From a bacterium (GTDB taxonomy: Bacteria > Patescibacteriota > Minisyncoccia > Phycocordibacterales > Phycocordibacteraceae): a DNA stretch of 9,156 nt. The number at the start of each line of letters is the position of its first letter. The stretch's first letter is position 1. The translations under genes were made by a program, and so were the position numbers. This document shows positions 1 through 5,613 of this stretch, piece by piece. Location of the stretch: positions 1 to 9,156 of the forward strand of contig JAJZRH010000017.1 of the NCBI GenBank assembly GCA_021802795.1. The letters run 5' to 3'. The notes below the pieces were generated by a model, which had not been told where the DNA came from, ran no database searches, and saw only the letters and a program-made list of their open reading frames with translations.

Positions 1-69
1 GAGAACGAGGTTATTGCTAAACGTGTTTATGCGAGCCTCTTGACCCTTCGATTTTCGTTTACCTGCCAT
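1..69 (-). CDS. N-terminus of an unknown protein (cut by window edge)
   Basis: Reading the minus strand from the ATG at 69-67, an open frame of 23 codons runs without a stop to the left edge. It begins MAGKRKSKGQEARINTF and is Lys/Arg rich at the start. A TATACT box lies 9 nt upstream of the ATG, the same arrangement seen before rnhA, recJ, the HIT gene, tpiA and the pilin operon here, and this is the main reason for calling it a gene. There is no SD. The visible residues are too few to assign a family. A basic N-terminus could suggest nucleic-acid binding, but that is only a guess. Confidence 0.6.
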   Translation of the reverse strand, partial: MAGKRKSKGQEARINTFSNNLVL

Positions 70-78
70 ATCGAGGCT

Positions 79-84
79 AGTATA
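79..84 (-). promoter_or_regulatory. -10 box of the left-edge gene (leaderless type)
   Basis: The minus strand reads TATACT with 9 nt between it and the ATG at 69. Transcription would begin within about two bases of the start codon. No convincing -35 hexamer is visible at 16-18 nt spacing. Confidence 0.55.
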
Positions 85-94
85 GCTCAAATCC

Positions 95-120
95 AAAAAT
101 GAGGACTGCGCCCAGAATCC
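95..120 (-). terminator. Weak intrinsic terminator after RNase HI
   Basis: On the minus strand a short stem forms (GGA, two bulged T, CTG, loop GGCG, CAG, TCC), followed after three bases by five T. It lies 25 nt past the rnhA stop and before the -10 box of the next minus-strand gene, where a terminator is expected. The stem is only 6 bp with a bulge, so the call is tentative. Confidence 0.35.
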
Positions 121-144
121 ACCTAAGACTTGACGCAACGAGAT

Positions 145-564
145 TCAGACACCCCTATCCATCGCTTCGTTCGCGAGAGCGTCGGCGTCGGAGTTTTCTT
201 CGCGGAAGACATGAGTGAAGGTGACAGTGCGGAACGCGCCCGCGACCTGCGCGAGCCGCGCCTGCTGTTCTTTGAGGACGGGATGGCGCACCTTGTATTC
301 TTTTTTCATCTGCTTGACCACCAGCTCGCTGTCCATCTTCACATCCACATCCGTGAGTTCGTGCTCGGCGGCGGGGACGAGTTTCAGCAATTCCTGAAAA
401 GCCAGGATGACCGCCTCATACTCGGCGAAGTTATTCGTCTGATGCCCGAGGAATTTGGAAACGCTCGCGACGATACTTCCCGTCTCGTCGCGAATGACCG
501 CGCCCGCGCCCGCAGGGCCCGGATTCCCCCGCGCTCCCCCGTCGGCATGAATGGTGAATTTCAT
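145..564 (-). CDS. rnhA: Ribonuclease HI
   Basis: This 139-aa protein cleaves the RNA strand of RNA-DNA hybrids in the cytoplasm, as in R-loops and replication primers. The four acidic catalytic positions are all recognisable: D8 in the N-terminal HADGGARGNPG strand, E48 in NNFAEYEA, D78 in MDSELVV, and D128 in the C-terminal REENSDADALAN motif. It is shorter than the 155-aa E. coli enzyme. The stretch between D78 and D128 shows no Trp/Lys-rich basic protrusion, so it resembles the compact archaeal and Bacillus YpdQ-like type HI enzymes. The ATG at 564 is supported by the MKFTIHADGG start and by a TATAGT box 7 nt upstream, with no SD, which suggests a leaderless mRNA. It is transcribed divergently from the gene at 698. 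Confidence 0.93.
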   Translation of the reverse strand: MKFTIHADGGARGNPGPAGAGAVIRDETGSIVASVSKFLGHQTNNFAEYEAVILAFQELLKLVPAAEHELTDVDVKMDSELVVKQMKKEYKVRHPVLKEQQARLAQVAGAFRTVTFTHVFREENSDADALANEAMDRGV

Positions 565-571
565 TCCGTCT

Positions 572-577
572 ACTATA
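572..577 (-). promoter_or_regulatory. -10 box of rnhA (leaderless type)
   Basis: The minus strand reads TATAGT followed by AGACGGA and then ATG, a gap of 7 nt. The predicted transcript start falls at or next to the A of the start codon. No clear -35 is seen. Confidence 0.55.
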
Positions 578-627
578 CATTGAAATTTCCTTCATAGCCT
601 TGCCGGCTGGACGTTCCGCCGTGTCCG

Positions 628-697
628 TATTATCGTGTCACCAGCATGTTCTCGCCACCTGGTGGCATCGGCAGTCAAACAACTGGAGGACGTTGAA
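628..697 (+). promoter_or_regulatory. Leader of the 134-aa gene, with palindrome and SD
   Basis: A TATTAT hexamer at 628-633 could be a -10 box, but no good -35 lies at standard spacing (TTGCCG at 600-605 is 22 nt away). Downstream, GCCACC-T-GGTGGC at 654-666 is a perfect 6-bp inverted repeat. An alternative, mutually exclusive stem pairs CACCAG (639-644) with CTGGTG (659-664). A strong SD, GGAGG at 685-689, sits 8 nt before the ATG at 698. The palindrome could be an operator or a leader hairpin. This long, SD-bearing leader contrasts with the leaderless neighbours. Confidence 0.4.
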
Positions 698-1102
698 ATG
701 GCAGACGCATGGATGAAACGCAGTTCTGAGCGCCAAGCCTTGCTTGATACCTTAAAGCGGGCGATTGTTGACGAGGAAGAAGAGTCGCACCGGAGAGTCA
801 CCTTTCAGCTCGCTCTTTGCACGGCGTTCCTGGAATTCTTCAAAGGAATAGACCGGCTCTATCCGCCGCCGTTCGTACCACCGGGGAATTCGCAGGAACG
901 TTTCCTTGCGGAGAAGATACTTCCGGCTATACGAGACTTCTCGCGCACGGACGAGGAAACACTTGCGCTCGCGACCGACCTGTTCGACTGGGAATGTCAG
1001 TCAATCTCCCGGTACTTCAAGGCCCCGCTTCAGCAACAGGAGCTAGACGAGCCAGAGAAGCTGTACGATGGCCACAAGGCCATGGACAAGGTCGAGCTGT
1101 AA
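698..1102 (+). CDS. Uncharacterised acidic cytosolic protein, 134 aa
   Basis: I do not recognise this family. The start at 698 is chosen over an in-frame GTG at 635 because GGAGG stands 8 nt upstream and the 21 residues between lack any coding character. The protein begins MADAWMKRSSERQALLDTL. It is rich in Glu, Asp and amphipathic helical stretches, has a Pro-rich turn near residues 50-58 (LYPPPFVPPG), and carries no signal peptide or membrane segment. A helical, soluble protein is the most that can be inferred. It stands alone, divergent from rnhA and convergent with recJ, and closes with its own strong terminator. The combination of SD, untranslated leader and terminator sets it apart from its neighbours and may mean different regulation or origin. 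Confidence 0.75.
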   Translation: MADAWMKRSSERQALLDTLKRAIVDEEEESHRRVTFQLALCTAFLEFFKGIDRLYPPPFVPPGNSQERFLAEKILPAIRDFSRTDEETLALATDLFDWECQSISRYFKAPLQQQELDEPEKLYDGHKAMDKVEL

Positions 1103-1116
1103 ATTTGCTCACGATT

Positions 1117-1150
1117 AGCCCACCTGCTACATCGTGGGCTTTTCGTTTTT
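1117..1150 (+). terminator. Intrinsic terminator of the 134-aa gene
   Basis: AGCCCAC at 1117-1123 pairs perfectly with GTGGGCT at 1134-1140 across a 10-nt loop, followed by TTTCGTTTTT. It begins 14 nt after the TAA at 1100-1102. The T-tract overlaps the last codon of the convergent recJ gene (stop at 1149-1151), so the two genes meet exactly at this structure. Confidence 0.85.
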
Positions 1151-2870
1151 ATACCGCCCGAATATCTAACAGGCGCAGTCGGACAGGCGTGCCGCGGCTG
1201 AAGGTGTCGCGCTCTAAGTGTGCGAGGAGATTCGCGCGGCTGCCGCGCGCGAGCGTGCTCGCCGCGCGCGCTATCGCGCCTTTTGCAAAAAATGTCACTG
1301 CGTCAATCGTGCCGTTTCCCCCGTTCACTTCGATTTTCAATTTCAAGTGCTCTTCCGCTTTCCCGAAGCGGGAAACATCGCGCAGGGTGATGCCGCGCAT
1401 CAGGAACACCGGTTTGGGGTTCTGCTGTCCAAAAGGAGCGAGCTTCTCCACCTTTTTGAGGAACGCATGTGTCGCTTCCTCCGGTGTGATGACGGCGTCC
1501 GCACGCATCGCGAGCTCGTCCTCCTCTGCAAGCACGGGGAGTTTCGCATGCGCTTCTACCAAACGGTCCTCCAGATAAAACACTTCCGTATCAATGACAG
1601 TGAAACCGCCCGCCGCCGCGTGTCCGCCGAATTGCGCGAACACATTCTCGGCCGTTCGCAGGAGCTCCATCACTTGCGTGAACCCGCCGCTTCTAAATGA
1701 CCCTTTCAAACTCATGTTCCCCTCTCTTCCCCACAGGAACACCGGCCGCTCGTACTCTTCCGCAATCGTGTTCGCGACAAGCCCGAGAAGCGACGGGCGC
1801 CACTCGGGGTCGCCGAGCGCGATGATACTCCGCACTTCGCGCTCTTTGAGCCGCGTGTGCACGGCGCGCGTGATGGCGCCCGCTTGCGCCTTGCGTTCCC
1901 GATTCAGTTTCTCCAGTTTCTTTGCAAGCAGGTCAGCCTCGCCCTCGTCGCTCGTTGTGAAAAGCCGGAACGCATCGCGCGCTTCGCCCATGCGGCTCGC
2001 CGCATTCACCCGCGGCGCGATCATGAATCCGACATCGTCTTCCGTCACTGCGCGCTGTTCCACGCGCGCGGCGCGCAAGAGTTTTTGCAATCCGATGCGC
2101 GGCGATTTGCGCATCACCAGGAGCCCGTACGTCGCGAGCACGCGGTTCTCGCCCGTAAGCGGGACCATATCCGCGATCGTCGCGAGCCCCACCATATCCA
2201 GGAGCCACTTCTCCCACCCTTCCGGCACTTTCTCGCGGAGTTCCGGCGCGGTCGCGAGCACGGCGCACACCAATTTCCACGCGACGCCTGAACCGCACAA
2301 ACTTTTATACGGATAGGTTTCATCCGCGCGCGCGTTCGGATTCAATACCGCAAACGCATCCGGCAGTTTCTCGCCGGGCAGGTGGTGGTCGGTGATAATG
2401 ACTTCCATCCCGAGTTCATTTGCGCGCGCGACCGGTTCCGTATCCACGATGCCGGAGTCAACCGTCACCACGAGCGTCACGCCGTTTTTCGCCAGCTGTT
2501 CAATGCCGCCCACATTCATGCCGTACCCTTCGTCGTGCCGGTGCGGAATATAATTCACGAAATTCGCTCCCGCTTTTTTCAGAAAGTCGTGGAGTAACGT
2601 TGCGCCCGGTATGCCGTCGCAATCGTAGTCGCTCCACACGGCGATCTTTTCTCCGCTCGTTATGGCACGAGCGAAACGCTCCGCGGCCTTCCGCATATCT
2701 ATCATCAGGAATGGATCGTGCAGATGTTCGTCGTACGACGGATTCAAGAATTGTTCCGCCTCTTCTTTGGTGGTGATGCCGCGCCGCGCAAGCAAGGCCG
2801 CAGTCAAATCGTCATGCGCGACAAGTTCTTCGCGTAGCGTATCGTCAAGCGGGTCATGGAGCGGAAACAT
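1149..2870 (-). CDS. recJ: Single-stranded-DNA-specific 5'-3' exonuclease RecJ
   Basis: This 573-aa protein, close to the 577 aa of E. coli RecJ, degrades single-stranded DNA 5' to 3' in recombination (RecF pathway), mismatch repair and base excision repair. The DHH phosphoesterase domain shows DYDCDG at 81-86, VDSG at 137-140 (usually DCG), DHH at 161-163, CGSGVAWK at 192-199 and a TIADMVPLTGENR block near 231-243. The DHHA1 domain carries the GGHAAAGG motif at 415-422. The C-terminal nucleic-acid-binding OB domain includes LAPFGQQNPKPVF at 477-489. The ATG at 2870 is preceded by TGATACAAT ending 9 nt upstream, with no SD, another leaderless-type start. It is divergent from the HIT gene across a structured intergenic region and convergent with the 134-aa gene. 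It appears intact. Confidence 0.96.
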   Translation of the reverse strand: MFPLHDPLDDTLREELVAHDDLTAALLARRGITTKEEAEQFLNPSYDEHLHDPFLMIDMRKAAERFARAITSGEKIAVWSDYDCDGIPGATLLHDFLKKAGANFVNYIPHRHDEGYGMNVGGIEQLAKNGVTLVVTVDSGIVDTEPVARANELGMEVIITDHHLPGEKLPDAFAVLNPNARADETYPYKSLCGSGVAWKLVCAVLATAPELREKVPEGWEKWLLDMVGLATIADMVPLTGENRVLATYGLLVMRKSPRIGLQKLLRAARVEQRAVTEDDVGFMIAPRVNAASRMGEARDAFRLFTTSDEGEADLLAKKLEKLNRERKAQAGAITRAVHTRLKEREVRSIIALGDPEWRPSLLGLVANTIAEEYERPVFLWGREGNMSLKGSFRSGGFTQVMELLRTAENVFAQFGGHAAAGGFTVIDTEVFYLEDRLVEAHAKLPVLAEEDELAMRADAVITPEEATHAFLKKVEKLAPFGQQNPKPVFLMRGITLRDVSRFGKAEEHLKLKIEVNGGNGTIDAVTFFAKGAIARAASTLARGSRANLLAHLERDTFSRGTPVRLRLLDIRAV

Positions 2871-2879
2871 CGTGCGACG

Positions 2880-2888
2880 ATTGTATCA
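2880..2888 (-). promoter_or_regulatory. Extended -10 promoter of recJ (leaderless type)
   Basis: The minus strand reads TGATACAAT, an extended -10 (TGn plus TACAAT), with 9 nt to the ATG. The position where a -35 would fall lies in the left arm of the adjacent inverted repeat. No good -35 hexamer is visible, which fits use of the extended -10. Confidence 0.6.
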
Positions 2889-2896
2889 CTCGGCTC

Positions 2897-3050
2897 GTCC
2901 GACCAGTGTTATTTTTGAGTACGCAGTCGGCCTCCCCTGCGGGAGGCCGCGCTCGCTCTCGGCTCGCGAATTTCTGCGCGGCTGCCCTTCTGCGCAGAAA
3001 TTACCGTGCCGCTTCGCCTCCGAGAGCCTCAAAAATAACACTGGTCGGAC
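2897..3050. repeat. Nested inverted-repeat element with 23-bp perfect terminal arms
   Basis: The arms 2897-2919 (starting GTCCGACCAGTGTTA) and 3028-3050 (ending CACTGGTCGGAC) are exact reverse complements over 23 bp. Inside are three further perfect stems: GGCCTCCC/GGGAGGCC at 2929-2936 and 2941-2948 with a CTGC loop; GCTCTCGG/CCGAGAGC at 2955-2962 and 3020-3027; and, enclosed by the latter, AATTTCTGCGC/GCGCAGAAATT at 2969-2979 and 2992-3002. Together they form a three-way-junction fold 154 nt long. It lies between the divergent recJ and HIT promoters. No coding potential is convincing and no obvious target-site duplication flanks it. It could be a MITE-like element, a structured RNA, or a cruciform regulatory region. 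Confidence 0.8.
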
Positions 3051-3064
3051 TCTCTGCGGCGCGC

Positions 3065-3070
3065 TATTCT
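3065..3070 (+). promoter_or_regulatory. -10 box of the HIT gene (leaderless type)
   Basis: TATTCT is followed by TCCAGAT and then ATG, a 7-nt gap, with no SD. The transcript is predicted to start at the start codon. The -35 position falls at the outer end of the right arm of the inverted repeat. Confidence 0.5.
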
Positions 3071-3077
3071 TCCAGAT

Positions 3078-3446
3078 ATGGAAAGCTGTATTTTCTGCAA
3101 AATCGTCGCGGGAGAAATCCCGGCGACAAAGATATACGAAGATGAAAAGTATCTCGCTTTTCTGGATATTCATCCGCAAACTCCCGGGCACGTGCAGGTC
3201 ATACCGAAAACGCATTACCGCTGGGTATGGGACGTGCCGAATGTCGGCGAATACTTTGAACTGGTCAGGAAGATAGCCAGGGCACAACAAAAAGCATTTG
3301 GCACCGAGTGGATACTCTCAAGAATTATCGGCGATGAGGTGCCGCACGCGCACATCTGGGTATTCCCGAGCAACGACGCGAAGGGCGATAAAAACGCTTT
3401 TGAAGAGAACGCCGATAGAATTCGCGCGGCGCTCGAAGCAAATTAA
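3078..3446 (+). CDS. HIT-family (HINT/PKCI-like) nucleotide-binding protein
   Basis: This 122-aa cytosolic protein belongs to the histidine triad superfamily, whose HINT branch hydrolyses purine nucleoside phosphoramidates and acyl-adenylates. The N-terminus MESCIFCKIVAGEIPATKIY is typical of HINT, with the C4-x-x-C7 pair that, with a later His (H46 in PKTHY), forms the zinc site in many bacterial members. The nucleotide-site strand AFLDIHPQTPGHVQVIPK follows. The triad region reads VPHAHIWVFP: H90 and the nucleophile-position H92 are kept, but the third His is W94. GalT-branch proteins also differ at this position, with Gln. Length matches the family. It converges on the 44-aa membrane protein gene, and its TAA stop abuts the A-tract of that gene's terminator. 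Function in the cell is not indicated by context. Confidence 0.92.
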   Translation: MESCIFCKIVAGEIPATKIYEDEKYLAFLDIHPQTPGHVQVIPKTHYRWVWDVPNVGEYFELVRKIARAQQKAFGTEWILSRIIGDEVPHAHIWVFPSNDAKGDKNAFEENADRIRAALEAN

Positions 3447-3471
3447 AAAGCCGGCACCCGAAGGCGCCGGC
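3445..3471 (-). terminator. Intrinsic terminator of the tpiA-pgk/small-protein unit
   Basis: On the minus strand GCCGGC, a mismatch, GG, a TTCG tetraloop, CC and GCCGGC are followed directly by TTTTT. The outer stem is 6 perfect bp and the tetraloop is a stable one. It starts 14 nt beyond the stop of the 44-aa gene and ends at the convergent HIT stop codon. There is no T-tract in the plus direction, so HIT termination here is not assured. Confidence 0.85.
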
Positions 3472-3485
3472 GTTCATCGCCAGGA

Positions 3486-3620
3486 CTATTTGCGGACGGG
3501 TTTCTTGCTGTCGCCGTCCTCTTCAAGCCCGCTGAACATCATGTTTCCGAGTTCCCACGCGAGACCAACGATGAGCGCGACCACCGCGAGTGCGATCGCC
3601 ACCTTAATCCAGAGCGGCAT
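3486..3620 (-). CDS. Small single-pass membrane protein, 44 aa, unknown
   Basis: The minus strand encodes MPLWIKVAIALAVVALIVG at the N-terminus, continues through a hydrophobic segment to about residue 22, and ends in an acidic-then-basic tail (GLEEDGDSKKPVRK) before TAG. One transmembrane helix (about 4-22) is expected; its topology cannot be told from this alone. Evidence that it is real: a GGGGG SD core 7 nt before the ATG, a promoter-like pair TCGACA/TATATT at 17-nt spacing just upstream, and a strong terminator 14 nt downstream. It follows pgk by 49 nt on the same strand and may also be reached by read-through from tpiA-pgk. I do not recognise the family. It could act as a small membrane anchor or regulator, but nothing here shows which. 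Confidence 0.75.
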   Translation of the reverse strand: MPLWIKVAIALAVVALIVGLAWELGNMMFSGLEEDGDSKKPVRK

Positions 3621-3627
3621 ACCTTAT

Positions 3628-3632
3628 CCCCC
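3628..3632 (-). promoter_or_regulatory. Shine-Dalgarno of the 44-aa gene
   Basis: The minus strand reads AAGGGGGATAAGGT before the ATG, giving a G-rich SD core 7 nt from the start. It decides the start codon and is one of only two clear SD sites in the window. Confidence 0.6.
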
Positions 3633-3634
3633 TT

Positions 3635-3658
3635 TTGAGCAGCCCACGCCGCTCTCAA
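3635..3658 (-). other. Leader hairpin before the 44-aa gene
   Basis: On the minus strand TTGAGAGC pairs with GCT-g-CTCAA (8 bp with one bulged base, 7-nt loop). It would sit at the extreme 5' end of a transcript from the TATATT box and ends 2 nt before the SD region, so it could stabilise the mRNA or affect SD access. Confidence 0.4.
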
Positions 3659-3663
3659 GCCGG

Positions 3664-3692
3664 AATATATTATGCGGACGGCTTATTGTCGA
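3664..3692 (-). promoter_or_regulatory. Promoter of the 44-aa gene, overlapping the end of pgk
   Basis: The minus strand carries TCGACA (3692-3687) and TATATT (3669-3664) separated by exactly 17 nt, close to the sigma-70 consensus. The -35 and spacer lie inside the last codons and stop of pgk. The expected leader is about 35-40 nt. Confidence 0.5.
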
Positions 3693-4830
3693 GGACTTCA
3701 ATGCCCGGAAGCGTGCCCTGTGCGAGGAAATCCAGCATCGCGCCGCCGCCCGTGGAAACAAACGAGAAGCGCGGGAGGAGACCCAGGTCTTCTATCGCCG
3801 CGATGGTGTCGCCGCCGCCCACGACCGAATGCGCGCCCGATGCCGCGATAGCGCGCGCAAGCGCGTCGGTAGCATCCACGAAACCGTTCTCATAATTCCC
3901 CAGCGGTCCGTTCCAGAGGATCGCTTTTGATCTCTGCGCCAGATTTGCGAGGAGCGCGGAAGTCCCGGGTCCGTGATCGAGGATGACCTCGTCCGGACGG
4001 ACTTGTCCCTGGGGCGCGATGCGTGCGGATGCGCGCGCTCCGAGCGTGCCGACAGCGCTTGCGGGTATGACCAGAGAATCCACCGGCAGGACCAGCTTCG
4101 GATTTGCGAGGAGTTTCTTTATGGAATCGCCGCCGTCCCCGACGAGCGACTTCCCCACTTCCTGCCCCGACGCTTTGAGGAAATCATCCGCGAGCGCTCC
4201 GCCGACGAATACGTGGGAATACGTTCCCAAAAGCGCGGTGAGCACCGCTTCTTTCGTACTGAACTTGGCGCCGCCGATGACGGCGAGCGCGGGGTGCTTC
4301 GGCTTCATCGCCTGCGAGAGTTCGCGCACCTCTTCTTCAAGGAGAAGCCCGGCATAGCTTGGCAGGAGTTCAGGCACGCCGACGATAGAGGCGTGCCTGC
4401 GGTGGCACGTATCAAATGAGTCCTCGACGAACACGTCGGCCAAGGCCGCAAGCTCTTTCGCAAACACCCGGTCATTCGTCTTCTCCCCTTTGTCGCGCCG
4501 CAAATTCTCAAGCACGAGTACGTTCCCGGGAGAGAGCGCGCGTACCGCGGCGCGTGCGCGTTCGCCGATGGTCTCGCCGAAGAACGACACCCCGGGAATG
4601 AGCTTGCCGAGCGCTTCCGCGACGGGAGACAGCGTTTCAGTCCCCATTTCACCGATGTGGCTTATGAGGATGACCTTCGCGCCGCGCTCGGCGAGAAAGC
4701 GGATGGTCGGCGCTGCGCGGCGCAGGCGATAATCGTTTATGACCTTGCCGTTCTCAACGGGTACGTTCAGCGCCGCGCGCACCAATATAGGTATGTTCTC
4801 AAATACGCGGATATCGCGGACGGTGCGCAT
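3670..4830 (-). CDS. pgk: Phosphoglycerate kinase (variant substrate site)
   Basis: This 386-aa protein transfers phosphate from 1,3-bisphosphoglycerate to ADP in glycolysis. Family landmarks are VRAALNVPVENGKV at 17-30, NDYRLRRAAPT at 32-42, SHIG at 57-60, LENLR at 107-111, CHRRHAS at 142-148, GGAKFSTK at 186-193, WNGPLGNYENGF at 306-317, GGGDT at 338-342 and STGGGA at 359-364. The nucleotide-binding C-domain looks conserved. In the N-domain, consensus RVDFNVP reads RAALNVP (Asp and Phe lost) and consensus SHLGRP reads SHIGEM (the 3-phosphoglycerate-binding Arg is Glu), while the equivalents of R38, H62, R121 and R170 remain. The ATG at 4830 follows the tpiA stop by 2 nt with no SD, so translation is probably coupled. 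A longer upstream reading frame exists but is antisense-free shadow within tpiA. Confidence 0.94.
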   Translation of the reverse strand: MRTVRDIRVFENIPILVRAALNVPVENGKVINDYRLRRAAPTIRFLAERGAKVILISHIGEMGTETLSPVAEALGKLIPGVSFFGETIGERARAAVRALSPGNVLVLENLRRDKGEKTNDRVFAKELAALADVFVEDSFDTCHRRHASIVGVPELLPSYAGLLLEEEVRELSQAMKPKHPALAVIGGAKFSTKEAVLTALLGTYSHVFVGGALADDFLKASGQEVGKSLVGDGGDSIKKLLANPKLVLPVDSLVIPASAVGTLGARASARIAPQGQVRPDEVILDHGPGTSALLANLAQRSKAILWNGPLGNYENGFVDATDALARAIAASGAHSVVGGGDTIAAIEDLGLLPRFSFVSTGGGAMLDFLAQGTLPGIEVLDNKPSA

Positions 4831-4832
4831 TG

Positions 4833-5576
4833 CTAAACGAGCTGTTTCAGGAGCCGGGGGAACATGTCCGGATCGACCGATGCGTGCCCGATGAGGAATC
4901 CGTCGACGCCCGAGCTCGCCGCGAGCGCGCGGATGTTTTCCGGTTCCACCGAGCCGCCGTAGAGCACGAGAGAACGGGCGGAGCTTTTCCCGGGCAGAAG
5001 CTCCGCGAGCACTTTGCGGATGTAGAGCACCATCTCGGCGAGGTCGTTCGATTCTATGGCGAACGCGGCGGTCCTCCCTATCGCCCACAGGGGTTCGTAG
5101 GCAACAATGACCTTCGCGCGCTCTTTGGGGGGCAACCCGCCGAGCGCCGCAGTGAGCTCTTCGCGTATGAAAGCGAGGTAGCGCCCCTCGCCGTCGCGCT
5201 CCCGTTCTCCGACGCAGAGGATGGGCGTAAGCCCGCTTGCGCAGGCGCGGGCGAGCTTCTCGGCGACGATGCTGTCAGTGTCCCCCGCCGCGCGGCGCTC
5301 GGAATGGCCCAGAATCGCGTACGTCGCGCCGGCTGCCACGTAGGCGCCAGCGGTCGACTCGCCGGTTTGCGCTCCGCCGGTCGTGAGAGAAATGTCCTGC
5401 GCGGAAAAGGCCACCTTGGACTTGTTGCCGGAGGCAAGCGCGCCGAGAAGCGGCGCAGGCGGCGCAAGCACGATGCCGATGCCGGTCGTGCGCACGAGCC
5501 GTTTGCCGGCCGCGAAAAGCTTCTTGGCCCGCTTCAGGTCCTCGATGTAGGCTTTCCAGTTCGCAACAATGAGCAT
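4833..5576 (-). CDS. tpiA: Triosephosphate isomerase
   Basis: This 247-aa TIM-barrel enzyme interconverts dihydroxyacetone phosphate and glyceraldehyde 3-phosphate. Catalytic residues are in place: N6 and K8 in ANWKAY, H91 and E93 in GHSERR, and the base E161 in AYEPLWAIG. The phosphate-binding YGGSV lies at 206-210. Two deviations stand out. The loop-6 lid reads WAIGRTAAF where the consensus is WAIGTGKTA, so the flexible tip is shorter by about two residues. The later GG phosphate contact (usually VGGAS) reads IGHAS at 229-233. The start at 5576 is set by the MLIVANWK opening and a TATACT box 8 nt upstream, without an SD. It is the first gene of a tpiA-pgk operon, divergent from the pilin operon. 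Confidence 0.96.
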   Translation of the reverse strand: MLIVANWKAYIEDLKRAKKLFAAGKRLVRTTGIGIVLAPPAPLLGALASGNKSKVAFSAQDISLTTGGAQTGESTAGAYVAAGATYAILGHSERRAAGDTDSIVAEKLARACASGLTPILCVGERERDGEGRYLAFIREELTAALGGLPPKERAKVIVAYEPLWAIGRTAAFAIESNDLAEMVLYIRKVLAELLPGKSSARSLVLYGGSVEPENIRALAASSGVDGFLIGHASVDPDMFPRLLKQLV

Positions 5577-5584
5577 TGCAATAA

Positions 5585-5590
5585 AGTATA
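5585..5590 (-). promoter_or_regulatory. -10 box of the tpiA-pgk operon (leaderless type)
   Basis: The minus strand reads TATACT, then TTATTGCA, then ATG: an 8-nt gap. The 54-nt intergenic region (5577-5630) holds this and the facing pilin promoter, with 26 nt between the two -10 boxes. Confidence 0.6.
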
Positions 5591-5613
5591 CCCCATACGG
5601 AAGACCGAGGGCT

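Noticed and set aside
1..144. Possible tRNA or other RNA gene at the left edge
   Set aside because: No cloverleaf or T-loop motif is found. The stretch is better explained as a gene start plus a terminator and promoter.
1234..1280. GC-rich imperfect palindrome (GCGCGCGAGC...GCTCGCCGCGCGC)
   Set aside because: It lies inside recJ and encodes an Ala/Arg-rich helix, so codon choice in a GC-rich genome explains it.
817..1578. Plus-strand frame spanning the 134-aa gene, the terminator and the recJ 3' end
   Set aside because: It crosses a strong terminator, is Arg/Ser-rich, and conflicts with two better supported genes.
2886..3290. Minus-strand 134-codon frame crossing the inverted-repeat element
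   Set aside because: It overlaps the HIT gene antisense and runs through the palindromic arms. No start signal, and the composition is that of the structured DNA.
4831..5088. N-terminal extension of the pgk frame
   Set aside because: It overlaps tpiA in another frame and is Arg-rich without Pgk similarity. The family N-terminus starts at the ATG at 4830.
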